A stretch of 64,000 nucleotides of DNA from Aquicoccus porphyridii (GCF_008369105.1 NZ_VINQ01000001.1:434001-498000); one strand, 5' to 3'. Shown: positions 1 to 11,087, numbered from the stretch's first letter. Numbers and translations: made by a program. Notes: generated from the letters alone by a model not told the origin.

Positions 1-1767
1 TGCGTGGTGCTGCGGCTCCATCACCGGGGCCTTGCGCAACTCCCGCTCGGCCGCCACGCGGATAAGCCGGTCGGCCATCTCGCGGATGCGCTGCTTGAGC
101 TTGGCTTTCTTGGCCTGCCACGCGCCCCCGCCCAGCCGGTCGAGAAGCCCCTCTTCATGGCCGTATTTCGACAACAGCTCGATATTTTCGACCGGCAGGT
201 AAAGCTTTGAGTTTTCGGCATATTCCAGCACAAGGCACTCATGCGCGGCCCCGGCGGCGGTGATCACCTCAAGCCCCTGGTAGCGCCCGATCCCGTGATC
301 GACATGCACCACCAGGTCGCCGGGCGAAAGCGCCTGCGCCTCGGTCAGGAAATTCTCCGCCCGCCGGGTCTTGCGGGTCTGCCGGATCAGCCGGTCGCCC
401 AACACGTCCTGCTCGGCGATCACCGTCAACCGCCGCTTGTCCTCCTGCGGCGCCTCGAACCCCTGTTCCAGCGGCCAGACGGCAAGGTGCAACCCGTGCT
501 TGCCGATGCTGCGCGCATCGCGCACCGTGACCGCGCCGATCATCCCCTCGTCGTCAAGCAACCCCTCGATCCGCTCGCGCGCACCCTCGGAATAGGACGC
601 GATCAGAACCGGCCCCTCGGCCATTTTTACTTCAACATGGTCTTTCAGAACACTGAAAAGGCTCACGTTTTCAAGTTTCCGCTCGGGTGCGAAATTGCGC
701 CCGATCCGCCCGCCCGCATCGACCACCCCCGGCCCCGTCGCCTGCGGCAGGGCGTGAAACTGCACCACGCGATGCCCCTCCACCGCGCGTTCCCACGCGG
801 CCTCATCAAGGTAAAGCTGGTCGGCCGGCACCGGTTTATAGACACTGTCGCGCCGCGACCGGTCGGCCATCGCGATGCGCCGGGTCTCGTATTGATCGGC
901 AACGCTCTCCCACCGCGCCACGCGCTGCGGCCCGACCCCGTCATCAAGCGTCACCGCCGCCCCGGGCAGATAGTCGAACAGCGTCTCCAGCCGCTCGTGA
1001 AAGAACGGCAGCCAATGCTCCATCCCCGCCTGCTTGCGCCCCGCGCTCACCGCTTCGTAAAGCGGATCGTCACTGCCGCCCGCGCCAAACTCGATCCGGT
1101 AATTCTGCCGGAACCGCCGGATCGCCGCCTCGTCGAGGATCACCTCGCTCACCGGGGCCAGCTCCACCATGTCGAGCTTTTCCACAGTCCGCTGCGTCAC
1201 CGGGTCGAACCGCCGCGCCCCGTCGAGCACATCACCAAACAGATCGAGCCGCACCGGCCCCGCCTCGCCGGGGCTGTAGATGTCGATGATCCCGCCGCGA
1301 ATGGCATAATCGCCCGGCTCCATCACCGTGGGCGCCTGTGAAAACCCCATCCGCACAAGGAAATCGCGCAGCGCCGCCTCGTCGAGCCGATACCCCACCC
1401 GCGCGGTGAACGCCGCCTCGCGCAGCACCTCGCGTGCCGGCACCCGCTGTGTCACCGCGTTGAGCGTGGTCAACAGCACGAACCGCCCCGGCATCCCGTG
1501 CACCAGCCCCGCCAGCGTCGCCATCCGCGTGGCCGAGATGTCGGCATTGGGCGACACCCGGTCATAAGGCAGGCAATCCCAGCCCGGGAACCGCACCACC
1601 GGCATGTCGGGCGCAAAGAACCGCAGGCTGGCCGCCATCGCCGCCATCCGCTTGTCGTCGCGCGCCACGTGGCAAACCGGCCCACCGCGCGCCAACTCGT
1701 CGAGAACCAGCCGCGCATCGAACCCTTCGGGCGCACCGCCCATCGTGATATGCATGGATCTGCTCAT
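1..1767 (-). CDS. mfd: Transcription-repair coupling factor Mfd, N-terminal part (cut by left edge)
   Basis: Mfd displaces RNA polymerase stalled at DNA lesions and recruits UvrA. The reading frame opens at the ATG at 1767 and runs without a stop to base 1, giving about 589 residues of a protein usually near 1150. Residues 1-450 match the UvrB-homology region (PVVRFPGWDCLPYDR near the start, GDYAIRGGIIDIYSPGE about residue 150). Near residues 480-545 lies the CarD-like RNA-polymerase interaction domain (GDLVVHVDHGIGRYQG, then LVLEYAENSKLYLPVENIE). The translocase module lies outside the window. The gene starts 6 bases after the stop of the upstream membrane-protein gene, so the two are probably co-transcribed. 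Identification is firm; only the C-terminus is unseen. Confidence 0.95.
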   Translation of the reverse strand, partial: MSRSMHITMGGAPEGFDARLVLDELARGGPVCHVARDDKRMAAMAASLRFFAPDMPVVRFPGWDCLPYDRVSPNADISATRMATLAGLVHGMPGRFVLLTTLNAVTQRVPAREVLREAAFTARVGYRLDEAALRDFLVRMGFSQAPTVMEPGDYAIRGGIIDIYSPGEAGPVRLDLFGDVLDGARRFDPVTQRTVEKLDMVELAPVSEVILDEAAIRRFRQNYRIEFGAGGSDDPLYEAVSAGRKQAGMEHWLPFFHERLETLFDYLPGAAVTLDDGVGPQRVARWESVADQYETRRIAMADRSRRDSVYKPVPADQLYLDEAAWERAVEGHRVVQFHALPQATGPGVVDAGGRIGRNFAPERKLENVSLFSVLKDHVEVKMAEGPVLIASYSEGARERIEGLLDDEGMIGAVTVRDARSIGKHGLHLAVWPLEQGFEAPQEDKRRLTVIAEQDVLGDRLIRQTRKTRRAENFLTEAQALSPGDLVVHVDHGIGRYQGLEVITAAGAAHECLVLEYAENSKLYLPVENIELLSKYGHEEGLLDRLGGGAWQAKKAKLKQRIREMADRLIRVAAERELRKAPVMEPQHHA

Positions 1768-1773
1768 GCCGGT

Positions 1774-2298
1774 TCAGCCAAACGGCCCGACAGCAAGGTT
1801 CTGGAACATCCCCCAAAGCGCCGTCACGAAGATCGAGACCATGCCGATCACCTGCACGATGATCCGGTGCCGGTGCAGACGCCGGTAAAGCGCCTCGCCA
1901 TGTTCGCCGCGTTCACGGATGAGCCGCGCAGTGTTGAGACTGAGCGCCCCCACGATCGCCATGGGAAACCCGAGGAGAAACAGCGCCTGCCCGAACTCGA
2001 ACCCGTAAAGAAAGCCCAGCATCCCCAACAGGGTCAGGAAGAAACAGGCAAACCCCAGCAACCAAAGCCCCGACACCCGCGCGATATACAAGAGCCGCCC
2101 GGTATAGATCCGCACAAGATCCTCGAAATCCGTCTCGAACTGCCCGCCCTCGCGCCGCGCGCGCAGCACGATATCCCACGGCACGCCCAGCACCCAGTGC
2201 GACGCGGTCGACCACATCACCGCCAGAGCGATCCAGAACCACAGGTTCGAAAAGCTCCGCATGTCGATCAGCTCGAAAATCGTTTGATGCCAGTCCAA
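1774..2298 (-). CDS. Four-helix membrane protein of the family often annotated 'component of SufBCD complex'
   Basis: A 174-residue protein with four hydrophobic segments (about residues 18-38, 75-100, 104-122 and 147-165) and a positively charged stretch before the last one. Similar proteins sit beside mfd in Rhodobacteraceae and often carry the label 'component of SufBCD complex'; I know of no strong support for that role and see no Suf gene here. The reading frame begins with TTG (encoding MDWHQTIFELIDMRSF); no in-frame ATG precedes it, and the next ATG is codon 13. It lies just upstream of mfd with a 6-base gap, suggesting one transcript. Function unknown. Confidence 0.75.
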   Translation of the reverse strand: MDWHQTIFELIDMRSFSNLWFWIALAVMWSTASHWVLGVPWDIVLRARREGGQFETDFEDLVRIYTGRLLYIARVSGLWLLGFACFFLTLLGMLGFLYGFEFGQALFLLGFPMAIVGALSLNTARLIRERGEHGEALYRRLHRHRIIVQVIGMVSIFVTALWGMFQNLAVGPFG

Positions 2299-2362
2299 GG
2301 CCCAGTCCCTGCTTGCATGGCCCGCCGGTCACGGCCCTGAGATCACGGATCACCTTCTAGAC

Positions 2363-2376
2363 TTGCCGCGCGGCAA
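2363..2376. promoter_or_regulatory. 14-bp perfect palindrome between divergent genes
   Basis: TTGCCGCGCGGCAA is a perfect palindrome in the 189-bp gap between the divergently transcribed membrane-protein gene (start 2298) and hemB (start 2488). Its place and symmetry fit an operator for a dimeric regulator, but no regulator can be named and a GC-rich palindrome can occur by chance. Confidence 0.25.
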
Positions 2377-2487
2377 TTCCTACCCTTGAAGATGCGGGGG
2401 CTTCCATGCCATTTGATTTCAGCCAGCGCAAGACTGGGCATGAAGATCGGCCCGCCACCGCGCCAGCATGACAAAGGAACAAGACGC

Positions 2488-3483
2488 ATGAGACCGGTTC
2501 AGGCCCCCTTTCCCCTCACCCGCCACCGGCGCACCCGGGCCTCATCGGCCATCCGCGCGCTCGTGCAGGAAAACGACCTCGGCGTGGGCGATCTCATATG
2601 GCCGGTCTTCGTCTGCGACGGCACCGGCGTGGAAGAGCCGGTCTCCTCCATGCCCGGCGTGGTGCGGCGCAGCGTTGATCGCGTGACCGAGGCCGCGCGC
2701 GAGGCCGCCGATCTCGGCATCCCCGCGATCTGTCTCTTTCCCTATACCGATCCGGCCCTCAAGACCGCCAGTTGCGAAGAGGCCTGGAACCCCGAGAACC
2801 TTTCGAACCGCGCCACCCGCGCCATCAAATCCGCCACCCCCGGGATCGCGGTCATGTCCGACGTCGCACTCGACCCCTACAATGCGGATGGCCATGACGG
2901 ATTTGTCGTCGGGGGCGAGATCGTCAATGATGAAACCGTCGCGGCGCTGGTGAAACAGGCGCTCTCGCAGGCCGAGGCCGGGGTCGACATCATCGGCCCC
3001 TCCGACATGATGGACGGGCGCATCGGCGCGATCCGCGACGCGCTCGAAGATCGCGGATACAAGAACACGATGATCCTCAGTTACGCCGCGAAATATGCCT
3101 CGGCCTTCTATGGCCCGTTCCGTGACGCGGTGGGCGCTTCCGGCGCGCTCAAGGGCGACAAGAAGAGCTACCAGATGAACCCGGCCAATTCCGACGAGGC
3201 CCTGCGCCTTGTCGAACGCGACCTGCGCGAAGGGGCCGACATGGTGATGGTCAAGCCGGGCCTGCCCTATCTCGACATCTGCCGCCGCGTGAAGGACACG
3301 TTCGGCGCGCCCACCTTCGCCTACCAGGTCTCGGGCGAATACGCGATGATCCAGGCCGCGGCGCAAAACGGCTGGATCGACGGCGACAGGGCGATGGTGG
3401 AATCGCTGATGTGCTTCAAACGCGCAGGCTGCGACGGCATCCTCACCTATTTCGCCCCCACCGTGGCCCGCGCCCTGGCCTGA
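2488..3483 (+). CDS. hemB: Delta-aminolevulinic acid dehydratase (porphobilinogen synthase)
   Basis: Condenses two 5-aminolevulinate molecules to porphobilinogen in cytoplasmic tetrapyrrole synthesis. The 331-residue product has the two substrate lysines of the family, K202 (SYAAKYAS) and K256 (MVMVKPGLPYLDI). The metal-site region, about residues 125-138 (DVALDPYNADGHDG), lacks the three cysteines of zinc enzymes, so this is the Cys-poor type known from Rhodobacter. The ATG at 2488 is chosen because AAAGGAAC lies just upstream and translation from it gives a family-like N-terminus; an open frame extends upstream to 2386 but looks non-coding. Heme from this pathway would serve ctaA elsewhere in the window. 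Confidence 0.96.
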   Translation: MRPVQAPFPLTRHRRTRASSAIRALVQENDLGVGDLIWPVFVCDGTGVEEPVSSMPGVVRRSVDRVTEAAREAADLGIPAICLFPYTDPALKTASCEEAWNPENLSNRATRAIKSATPGIAVMSDVALDPYNADGHDGFVVGGEIVNDETVAALVKQALSQAEAGVDIIGPSDMMDGRIGAIRDALEDRGYKNTMILSYAAKYASAFYGPFRDAVGASGALKGDKKSYQMNPANSDEALRLVERDLREGADMVMVKPGLPYLDICRRVKDTFGAPTFAYQVSGEYAMIQAAAQNGWIDGDRAMVESLMCFKRAGCDGILTYFAPTVARALA

Positions 3484-3510
3484 AACCGCGCCCGGTCAGC
3501 GCGGCCCCCT

Positions 3511-3546
3511 CCCGGCAGATTTTTCTGCGAAAAATCGCCTGCCGGG
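3511..3546 (+). terminator. Bipartite hairpin after hemB
   Basis: CCCGGCAG (3511-3518) pairs with CTGCCGGG (3539-3546), and inside it ATTTTT pairs with AAAAAT around a five-base loop. It begins 27 bases after the hemB stop. There is no U-tract after the stem, so it may stabilise or process the 3' end rather than act as a simple intrinsic terminator. Confidence 0.5.
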
Positions 3547-3643
3547 CAATGGTGTGCTGCCCGGTCGGCTGTGCCGCCATTCCGGGCAGGGCGAATTCGA
3601 TCAAAGCCCGCGTGCATCTTCCCGCCCATTCCCGCCTTGGCTA

Positions 3644-3672
3644 GTGACAGTCGCGCATAACCGACCTATACT
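3644..3672 (+). promoter_or_regulatory. Putative sigma-70 promoter of the Ysc84-family gene
   Basis: GTGACA (3644-3649), a 17-base spacer and TATACT (3667-3672) lie about 65 bases before the start codon at 3738. The -35 differs from TTGACA by one base and the -10 from TATAAT by one. Assigned by pattern only. Confidence 0.45.
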
Positions 3673-3737
3673 CGCCCCACGACCGGGCCAAACCCGGCTT
3701 TCAGGCAACCAAGGCAGTATATCGAGGCAGTGAACCC

Positions 3738-4298
3738 ATGACTCCGATGACACGGCGCGGCTTCGCGCTTTCCATGATCGCATCCGCCGGGGCGCTTTCG
3801 GCCTGCGGCAACGGTATCGGCTCGAGCGGCGCGGCCAAGATCGACGCGCGTGTCGACACCACGCTCAACTATCTCCACAACACCTATCCCGCGACGCGCG
3901 AACTGGCCGGGAAATCCCAGGGCATGCTGGTCATGCCGCTGGTGACCGAGGCGGGTTTCGGCTTTGGCGGCGGCTACGGGCGCGGCGCCTTGCGCGTCAA
4001 CGGCGTGTCGGTCGATTACTATTCCGCGACCAAGGGCAGTTTCGGGCTCCAGATCGGGGCACAGCAACATGCCCATGTCCTCTTTTTCATGACCGAGGAC
4101 GCGCTGTCGAAATTCCGTCACTCGCCGGGCTGGGCCGCCGGAGCCGATGTGGAATACGTGTTCAACGATCTGGCCGAGAACCTGCGCGCCGAGACCACCA
4201 CATCGACCGCACCGGTCGTGGCGGTGATCTTCGGGCAGGCCGGGCTGCATATCGGCGCCACGCTCAAGGGCGTGAAATACACCCGCATCATCCCCTGA
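3738..4298 (+). CDS. SYLF/Ysc84-domain lipoprotein
   Basis: A 186-residue exported protein. The N-terminus MTPMTRRGFALSMIASAG ends in a lipobox LSAC with Cys23, and the preceding RR could also suit Tat export. The rest fits the lipid-binding SYLF (Ysc84, formerly DUF500) domain: GMLVMPLVTEAGFGFGGGYG, then a glycine-rich core, and GATLKGVKY near the end. In bacteria these proteins are putative lipid-binding lipoproteins of unclear role. It stands alone between hemB and a 515-base gene-free stretch, with its own putative promoter at 3644. Confidence 0.85.
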   Translation: MTPMTRRGFALSMIASAGALSACGNGIGSSGAAKIDARVDTTLNYLHNTYPATRELAGKSQGMLVMPLVTEAGFGFGGGYGRGALRVNGVSVDYYSATKGSFGLQIGAQQHAHVLFFMTEDALSKFRHSPGWAAGADVEYVFNDLAENLRAETTTSTAPVVAVIFGQAGLHIGATLKGVKYTRIIP

Positions 4299-4308
4299 TC
4301 GGACCCGC

Positions 4309-4375
4309 GTGTCGCCAAAGCGGGTTTTGGGGCGGGGCACGCGGTGGATTCACACAGAAAGCTCTTTGGCGACAC
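4309..4375. repeat. Perfect 12-bp inverted repeat spanning 67 bases
   Basis: GTGTCGCCAAAG (4309-4320) and CTTTGGCGACAC (4364-4375) are exact reverse complements separated by 43 bases, starting 10 bases after the Ysc84-family stop codon. It could be a long hairpin in the 3' UTR or the ends of a very small non-autonomous element; I see no target-site duplication beside it. Confidence 0.6.
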
Positions 4376-4688
4376 TGGGGAAAGCCGCGCGGGGGCCCGA
4401 CCGCCGGGTGGGCGCCGCAACAGTCAGGGAGGGCACTTTATGGTGCCAAATACTCCAACGGTTCTATGGTGTTGATCGTTGCAGAAGCGCCCGCCCGAGG
4501 GGGCGGTCGGGCGCTCGCGCGGCGGCGTGCAAGCACGCCTTGATTCCGCGCGGGGGAAGTCGCTCAAATGTCCGCTCCGTTCCGCAAAACGGCCATTGGA
4601 TCAACCCGTCACGGATGGCCGCTTCCTGTCCCTTCCCATGAACAAGCACGCCGCCCGGCGCGACCGGGGCAGAATGATCGGTCGCGTC

Positions 4689-4798
4689 GTTAACCCTTTT
4701 CCACCCGCCGCGATCCCTTTTCACCCGGCAGCCGGATGTCAGCCGGGCAGCAGCCGGGAGTCACCCCCCTTATTTGTCGCCGGGAATTCGCGTTAACC
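4689..4798. repeat. Dispersed intergenic repeat, copy A
   Basis: Begins GTTAACC (4689-4695), carries the 34-base core (4736-4769, starting ATGTCAGCCGGGCAGCAG) and ends GTTAACC (4792-4798). The core is identical to that of copy B (12756-12789), and the core-to-right-end distance is 56 bases in both; the left spacing is 47 here and 46 in B. The sequence between these anchors is not conserved. Confidence 0.75.
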
Positions 4799-4813
4799 AC
4801 GCCGGACGGTGGG

Positions 4814-5077
4814 TCAATGCACGGTGAACTCGCCGACCACGTTGCGCCATTCCCCGGGGGCCACCAGCTTGCGGTGATTGAACCGCACCGAATGCAGCGG
4901 CCCATCGATCTCGCGCTGCCAGAACTCAATGAAATCAAAGAGTTTCGGGTGATCCGGGGCAAGATCATACTCTTGCCAGATAAAGCTGTTGAGCACATGG
5001 ACATGATCCGGCATGCGATAGAAAAACTCCGCCGTGGTCAGCCCGTATCCCTTGAGAAGCATTTCGGTTTCGGTCAT
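4814..5077 (-). CDS. usg: Usg family protein
   Basis: An 87-residue protein matching the alphaproteobacterial Usg family: KGYGLTTAEFFYRMPDHVHV, then WQEYDLAPDHPKLFDFI and EREIDGPLHSV-like FWQREIDGPLHSVRFNHRKL. The family is near full length here. In some species usg lies with tryptophan genes and has been described as linked to phosphoribosylanthranilate isomerase, but its function is not established and no trp gene is nearby. It is divergent from gyrA with a 194-base gap. Confidence 0.85.
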   Translation of the reverse strand: MTETEMLLKGYGLTTAEFFYRMPDHVHVLNSFIWQEYDLAPDHPKLFDFIEFWQREIDGPLHSVRFNHRKLVAPGEWRNVVGEFTVH

Positions 5078-5196
5078 CGCGGTCCTTCCTTCGTCATACT
5101 GACAGGTAAATCATGCCATGTAAAAATTAAATTTCAACAAAAACAGTGTGTTAGCAGCCTCCCGCGCCTGCTGCCAACGGTGATCGGGATCGCCCA

Positions 5197-5226
5197 TTGC
5201 ACCCCATATGCTGCCTCTGATATAAG
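5197..5226 (+). promoter_or_regulatory. Putative sigma-70 promoter of gyrA
   Basis: TTGCAC (5197-5202), an 18-base spacer and TATAAG (5221-5226), about 45 bases before the gyrA start codon. Pattern match only. Confidence 0.45.
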
Positions 5227-5271
5227 CCTCGCAACAATATATGGGCCACATTCAAAAGACGGGCAGACAAC

Positions 5272-8022
<2,751 letters not shown>

Positions 8023-8089
8023 GGCCTTCATCCGATTGTAACCATTGCCTGCGATACCCGTCGCGACTTTTCCTCGACGGGATAACGCG

Positions 8090-8440
8090 ATGAACCTCTA
8101 TACCTGCTCCATCGACCTCGCCAATGATGCCAAGGCGCTGGCCTTTGCCCATGCCGTGTCCGAATGGATGGGATTCCTGCAAGCCGAAGGGGTGATCGGG
8201 CACTGGCGCCTCTTCCGGCGCAAGCTCAATCTCGCCTCGGATTCGCATCGTGATTTCATCCTGCATATCGAGGTGGCCGACCTCGCCCAGCTCGACCGCG
8301 CCTTTCGCCTCTCGGGAAGTCATGATGACCATGTCGCGACGCTCTATAGCGCGGTCAACACCCTCATCGCGCAAGAGGAATTCGGCCTCTACCGCCCCTT
8401 CCCCGACCCGGAGCGGGCCGAGCGGATGGCACTTCTGTAG
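8090..8440 (+). CDS. DUF6614-type conserved protein
   Basis: A 116-residue cytoplasmic protein starting MNLYTCSIDLANDAKALAF and ending LYRPFPDPERAERMALL. It matches, from memory, the DUF6614 family of Rhodobacteraceae; no catalytic motif is obvious and no function is known. The ATG at 8090 is preferred over a TTG at 8045, because only the sequence after 8090 looks conserved. It follows gyrA by 67 bases on the same strand and may be read from the same transcript. Confidence 0.75.
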   Translation: MNLYTCSIDLANDAKALAFAHAVSEWMGFLQAEGVIGHWRLFRRKLNLASDSHRDFILHIEVADLAQLDRAFRLSGSHDDHVATLYSAVNTLIAQEEFGLYRPFPDPERAERMALL

Positions 8441-8467
8441 GGTCGGCTGTCTCCCCGCCCAACCGCT

Positions 8468-9943
8468 TCACAACCCGTAGATCGCGCCGAACTTCGCCTC
8501 GACATAATCCAGAAGCGGTGCCTCGCTCACCTCGCCCCCGGTGGCCTTCTCGATCACCTCGCGCGGACGATAGAGCCCGCCGTGGCGCTGCACATTATCA
8601 CGCAACCAATCCGTCGCCGGGGCGAGATCGCCCCGCGCCAGATGCAGGTCGAGATCGGGCAACGCCGCGCGCAGCGCCGCGTGCAGGCACCCGGCATAGA
8701 CATTGCCAAGGCTATAGGTCGGGAAATAACCGAAAAGCCCCACCGACCAATGCACATCCTGCAAACACCCGTTCGAAGGCCGGTCCACGGCAAATCCGAA
8801 ATCCGCCTCGAACCGCGCATTCCACGCCTCTTCAAGGTCACTGACCGCCAGCTCACCCGCGATCATCTGCCGCTCGAGATCGAACCGCAGCATCACATGC
8901 AGGTTATACTGCACCTCGTCCGCCTCGGTGCGGATGAACCCGTTATGAAGCCGGTTGACCGCCCGGTAAAACGCGTCTTCATCGGCGATCCCGAAATCGC
9001 CGAACGCATCGCGCATCTCGCTATAAAGCCAGCCGGTAAAGGCCCGGCTCCGGCCCAGCTGATTCTCATAGATCCGGCTCTGGCTTTCGTGCACGCCCAT
9101 CGACACGCCCTGCCCCAGCGGCGTAAAGCCATGCGCCTGGTCGATATTCTGCTCGTAACAGGCATGCCCGGTCTCGTGGATGGTCGAGTAGAGACAGTTG
9201 AACGGATCGGTCGGGCTTGTCCGCGTGGTGATCCGCACATCGTTGAACGAGCCCGATGAAAACGGATGCACCGCCTTGTCGATCCGCCCGCGCGTCATGT
9301 CATAGCCGAACACCCGTGCGAGCTTGCGCGCGAGCTTCATCTGCGCCTGCTCGTCGAACGTGCCCGTCACCCCCGCGGGCGGCGCCTCGGCCAGCGCCGC
9401 CTCGCGCAGCGCGACCAGCCGCGGGCGCAGCGCGTCGAACATGGCCTGCAACTCCGCTGCCTTCGCCTCCGGCTCGTAATCGTCGAGCAGCGCGTCATAG
9501 ACATCGCCACCATCCGCCAGTGCCGCACCCTTCTCGCGCTTGAGCGCCACGATCTCTTCGAGCACCGGCACGAACGCCGCCACATCCTCGTTGCCGCGCG
9601 CCTCGGCCCATTGCCCTTGCGCCCGGCTGGTCAGTCGCGCCAGCGCTGTGGCCAACGCCTCGGGCACCCGGCTCACCCGCTCGAACGACCGCCGGATCAG
9701 GCGCAGGTTGGCCCGCGCCTCGGCATCGAGCGCACCCTCGTCCACCGCCGCCAGCCACTCACCGAGGCGCGGATCGCTCCGCCGCGCATGCAGCACCGCC
9801 TGCAACGCCGCGCTCTCCTCGGCGCGCTGTTCGGCCGCACCACGCGGCATCACCGTCTCCTGGTCCCATGCCAGCCGCCCGGCCACCTGCGCCAGCGCCT
9901 CGGTCTGGCGCTGATGCGCCATCAGCGCGTCATATGCATTCAT
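8468..9943 (-). CDS. M32-family metallocarboxypeptidase (carboxypeptidase Taq type)
   Basis: A zinc carboxypeptidase of about 491 residues that removes C-terminal amino acids. The zinc-binding HExxH is HETGH with H256, E257 and H260 (CLYSTIHETGHACYEQN), followed by the family signature GVSMGVHESQSRIYEN and, later, IRTEADEVQYNLHVMLRF. Length is normal for M32. The ATG at 9943 follows an in-frame GTG at 9946, and either could be used. It lies 4 bases after ctaA on the same strand, so it is probably co-transcribed with it. Confidence 0.93.
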   Translation of the reverse strand: MNAYDALMAHQRQTEALAQVAGRLAWDQETVMPRGAAEQRAEESAALQAVLHARRSDPRLGEWLAAVDEGALDAEARANLRLIRRSFERVSRVPEALATALARLTSRAQGQWAEARGNEDVAAFVPVLEEIVALKREKGAALADGGDVYDALLDDYEPEAKAAELQAMFDALRPRLVALREAALAEAPPAGVTGTFDEQAQMKLARKLARVFGYDMTRGRIDKAVHPFSSGSFNDVRITTRTSPTDPFNCLYSTIHETGHACYEQNIDQAHGFTPLGQGVSMGVHESQSRIYENQLGRSRAFTGWLYSEMRDAFGDFGIADEDAFYRAVNRLHNGFIRTEADEVQYNLHVMLRFDLERQMIAGELAVSDLEEAWNARFEADFGFAVDRPSNGCLQDVHWSVGLFGYFPTYSLGNVYAGCLHAALRAALPDLDLHLARGDLAPATDWLRDNVQRHGGLYRPREVIEKATGGEVSEAPLLDYVEAKFGAIYGL

Positions 9944-9947
9944 CACC

Positions 9948-11087
9948 CTATCCCCTGATTGAAACGGTCACCGGATACTGCGCCGCGAACCGCGCCCGCA
10001 GGATCAGAACCCAGACCACCACCGCGCCAAATTGATGCAGGATCGCCAGCTGCCACGGCACGATGGTCACCACCGTCACCACCCCCAGCACAACCTGCGC
10101 CAGCACCGCCACCGCGGCCAACGAAAACGCGCGCCGCGTCGCCGGGTTCGCACTGCGCCGCCCGCGCAGCCACGCCATCACCGTGAAGACCAGCAACAGA
10201 TACCCCACACCTCGGTGAATAAACTGCACCAGCCCCGCATTCTCAAAAAAGTTGCGCCACACCGGGGTGAGGCCAAAGGCATCCGGCGGCACCACCTGCC
10301 CGCCCATCAACGGCCAGTCGGTAAAGCTGCGCCCCGCGTCGATCCCCGCCACCAGCGCGCCCAGCAGGATCTGCAAGAACGCGACATGCATCCACCCCGT
10401 GCCAAGCGAGAAAAGCCGCCCCTCGCGCACCCGCCGCGCCTGCATCAGGTCACGCTCCTCGCGCGCCAGCAGCATCACGTACCACGCGATGAACCCGAGG
10501 ATCACGAACGCGAGCCCCAGATGCACCGCCAGCCGGTAACTCGCCACCGCGGTCATCGTCCCGCTCAACCCGCTGGCCACCATCCACCAGCCGACGGCGC
10601 CCTGCACGGCCCCCATGGCCCCGACAAGGACCAACCGCCCGCCCCATCCCGGCGGAATCCGCCGCGTCGCCCAGAACGCCAACAGCCCCACGGCCCAGAC
10701 GAGACCGATCACCCGACCGAGCTGCCGATGCCCCCATTCCCACCAATAGATGGTCTTGAAATCATCCAGCTCCATCCAGCTGTGTTGCAGCTCGAACTGG
10801 GGGATTGCCTTGTATTTCTCGAACTCCGCCTGCCACTCGACCTCGCTCATCGGCGGCAGCGCCCCGGTCACCGGCCGCCATTCGGTGATGCTCAACCCGC
10901 TATCGGTGAGCCGGGTCAATCCGCCCACCGCGATCATGATCACCACCAGCGCAAAGAGCAGCATGAGCCACGCGCGCACCGCACCGCGCGCACCGCGCCG
11001 TTTGGCGTCGATCATGCCGCCGCCGGGCTTGCGCACCCGCGCCTCATCCTTGCCAACATCCTCGAATATCGACCGTTTCTCAGCCAT
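9948..11087 (-). CDS. ctaA: Heme A synthase (CtaA/COX15)
   Basis: Oxidises the C8 methyl of heme O to a formyl group to make heme A for aa3-type cytochrome oxidase. 379 residues with about eight membrane segments. The first helix leads into GGLTRLTDSGLSITEWRPVTG, a family hallmark, followed by WWEWGHRQLGR, YRLAVHLGLAF, FIHRGVGYLLL and LAILHQFGA, which hold the conserved heme-ligand histidines. The ATG at 11087 has GGAGG eight bases upstream; an upstream start at 11105 is less likely. A short N-terminal cytoplasmic segment of about 35 residues is usual for the alphaproteobacterial form. Confidence 0.95.
   Translation of the reverse strand: MAEKRSIFEDVGKDEARVRKPGGGMIDAKRRGARGAVRAWLMLLFALVVIMIAVGGLTRLTDSGLSITEWRPVTGALPPMSEVEWQAEFEKYKAIPQFELQHSWMELDDFKTIYWWEWGHRQLGRVIGLVWAVGLLAFWATRRIPPGWGGRLVLVGAMGAVQGAVGWWMVASGLSGTMTAVASYRLAVHLGLAFVILGFIAWYVMLLAREERDLMQARRVREGRLFSLGTGWMHVAFLQILLGALVAGIDAGRSFTDWPLMGGQVVPPDAFGLTPVWRNFFENAGLVQFIHRGVGYLLLVFTVMAWLRGRRSANPATRRAFSLAAVAVLAQVVLGVVTVVTIVPWQLAILHQFGAVVVWVLILRARFAAQYPVTVSIRG

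Larger units (their letters stand above)
4299..4813. other. 515-base gene-free region with hairpins and one copy of a dispersed repeat
   Basis: No convincing gene is present. It holds a perfect 12-bp inverted repeat (4309-4375), a short hairpin GGCAC/GTGCC near 4434-4447, an 8-bp perfect stem AGCGCCCG/CGGGCGCT (4486-4493 with 4508-4515), and repeat copy A (4689-4798). An open frame of 110 codons on the plus strand (4309-4641) runs through the hairpins and has no coding look. A structured RNA is possible, but I recognise no known family such as 6S, tmRNA or SRP RNA. Confidence 0.5.

Noticed and set aside
241-1341. Long plus-strand open frame of 366 codons opposite mfd
   Set aside because: It is the antisense of the Mfd frame; its Arg/Pro/His-rich composition is typical of GC-rich shadow frames.
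1774-2298. Naming the small membrane protein as a working part of the SufBCD machinery
   Set aside because: The label circulates in annotations, but the protein is a four-helix membrane protein with no Suf gene in the window, so the role is not supported here.
4309-4375. Insertion sequence or MITE at the 12-bp inverted repeat
   Set aside because: Only 67 bases long, no transposase and no flanking target duplication; kept only as an inverted repeat.
4309-4641. 110-codon plus-strand open frame after the Ysc84-family gene
   Set aside because: Starts inside the 12-bp inverted repeat, has no ribosome site and an Arg/Gly-rich, non-protein-like composition.
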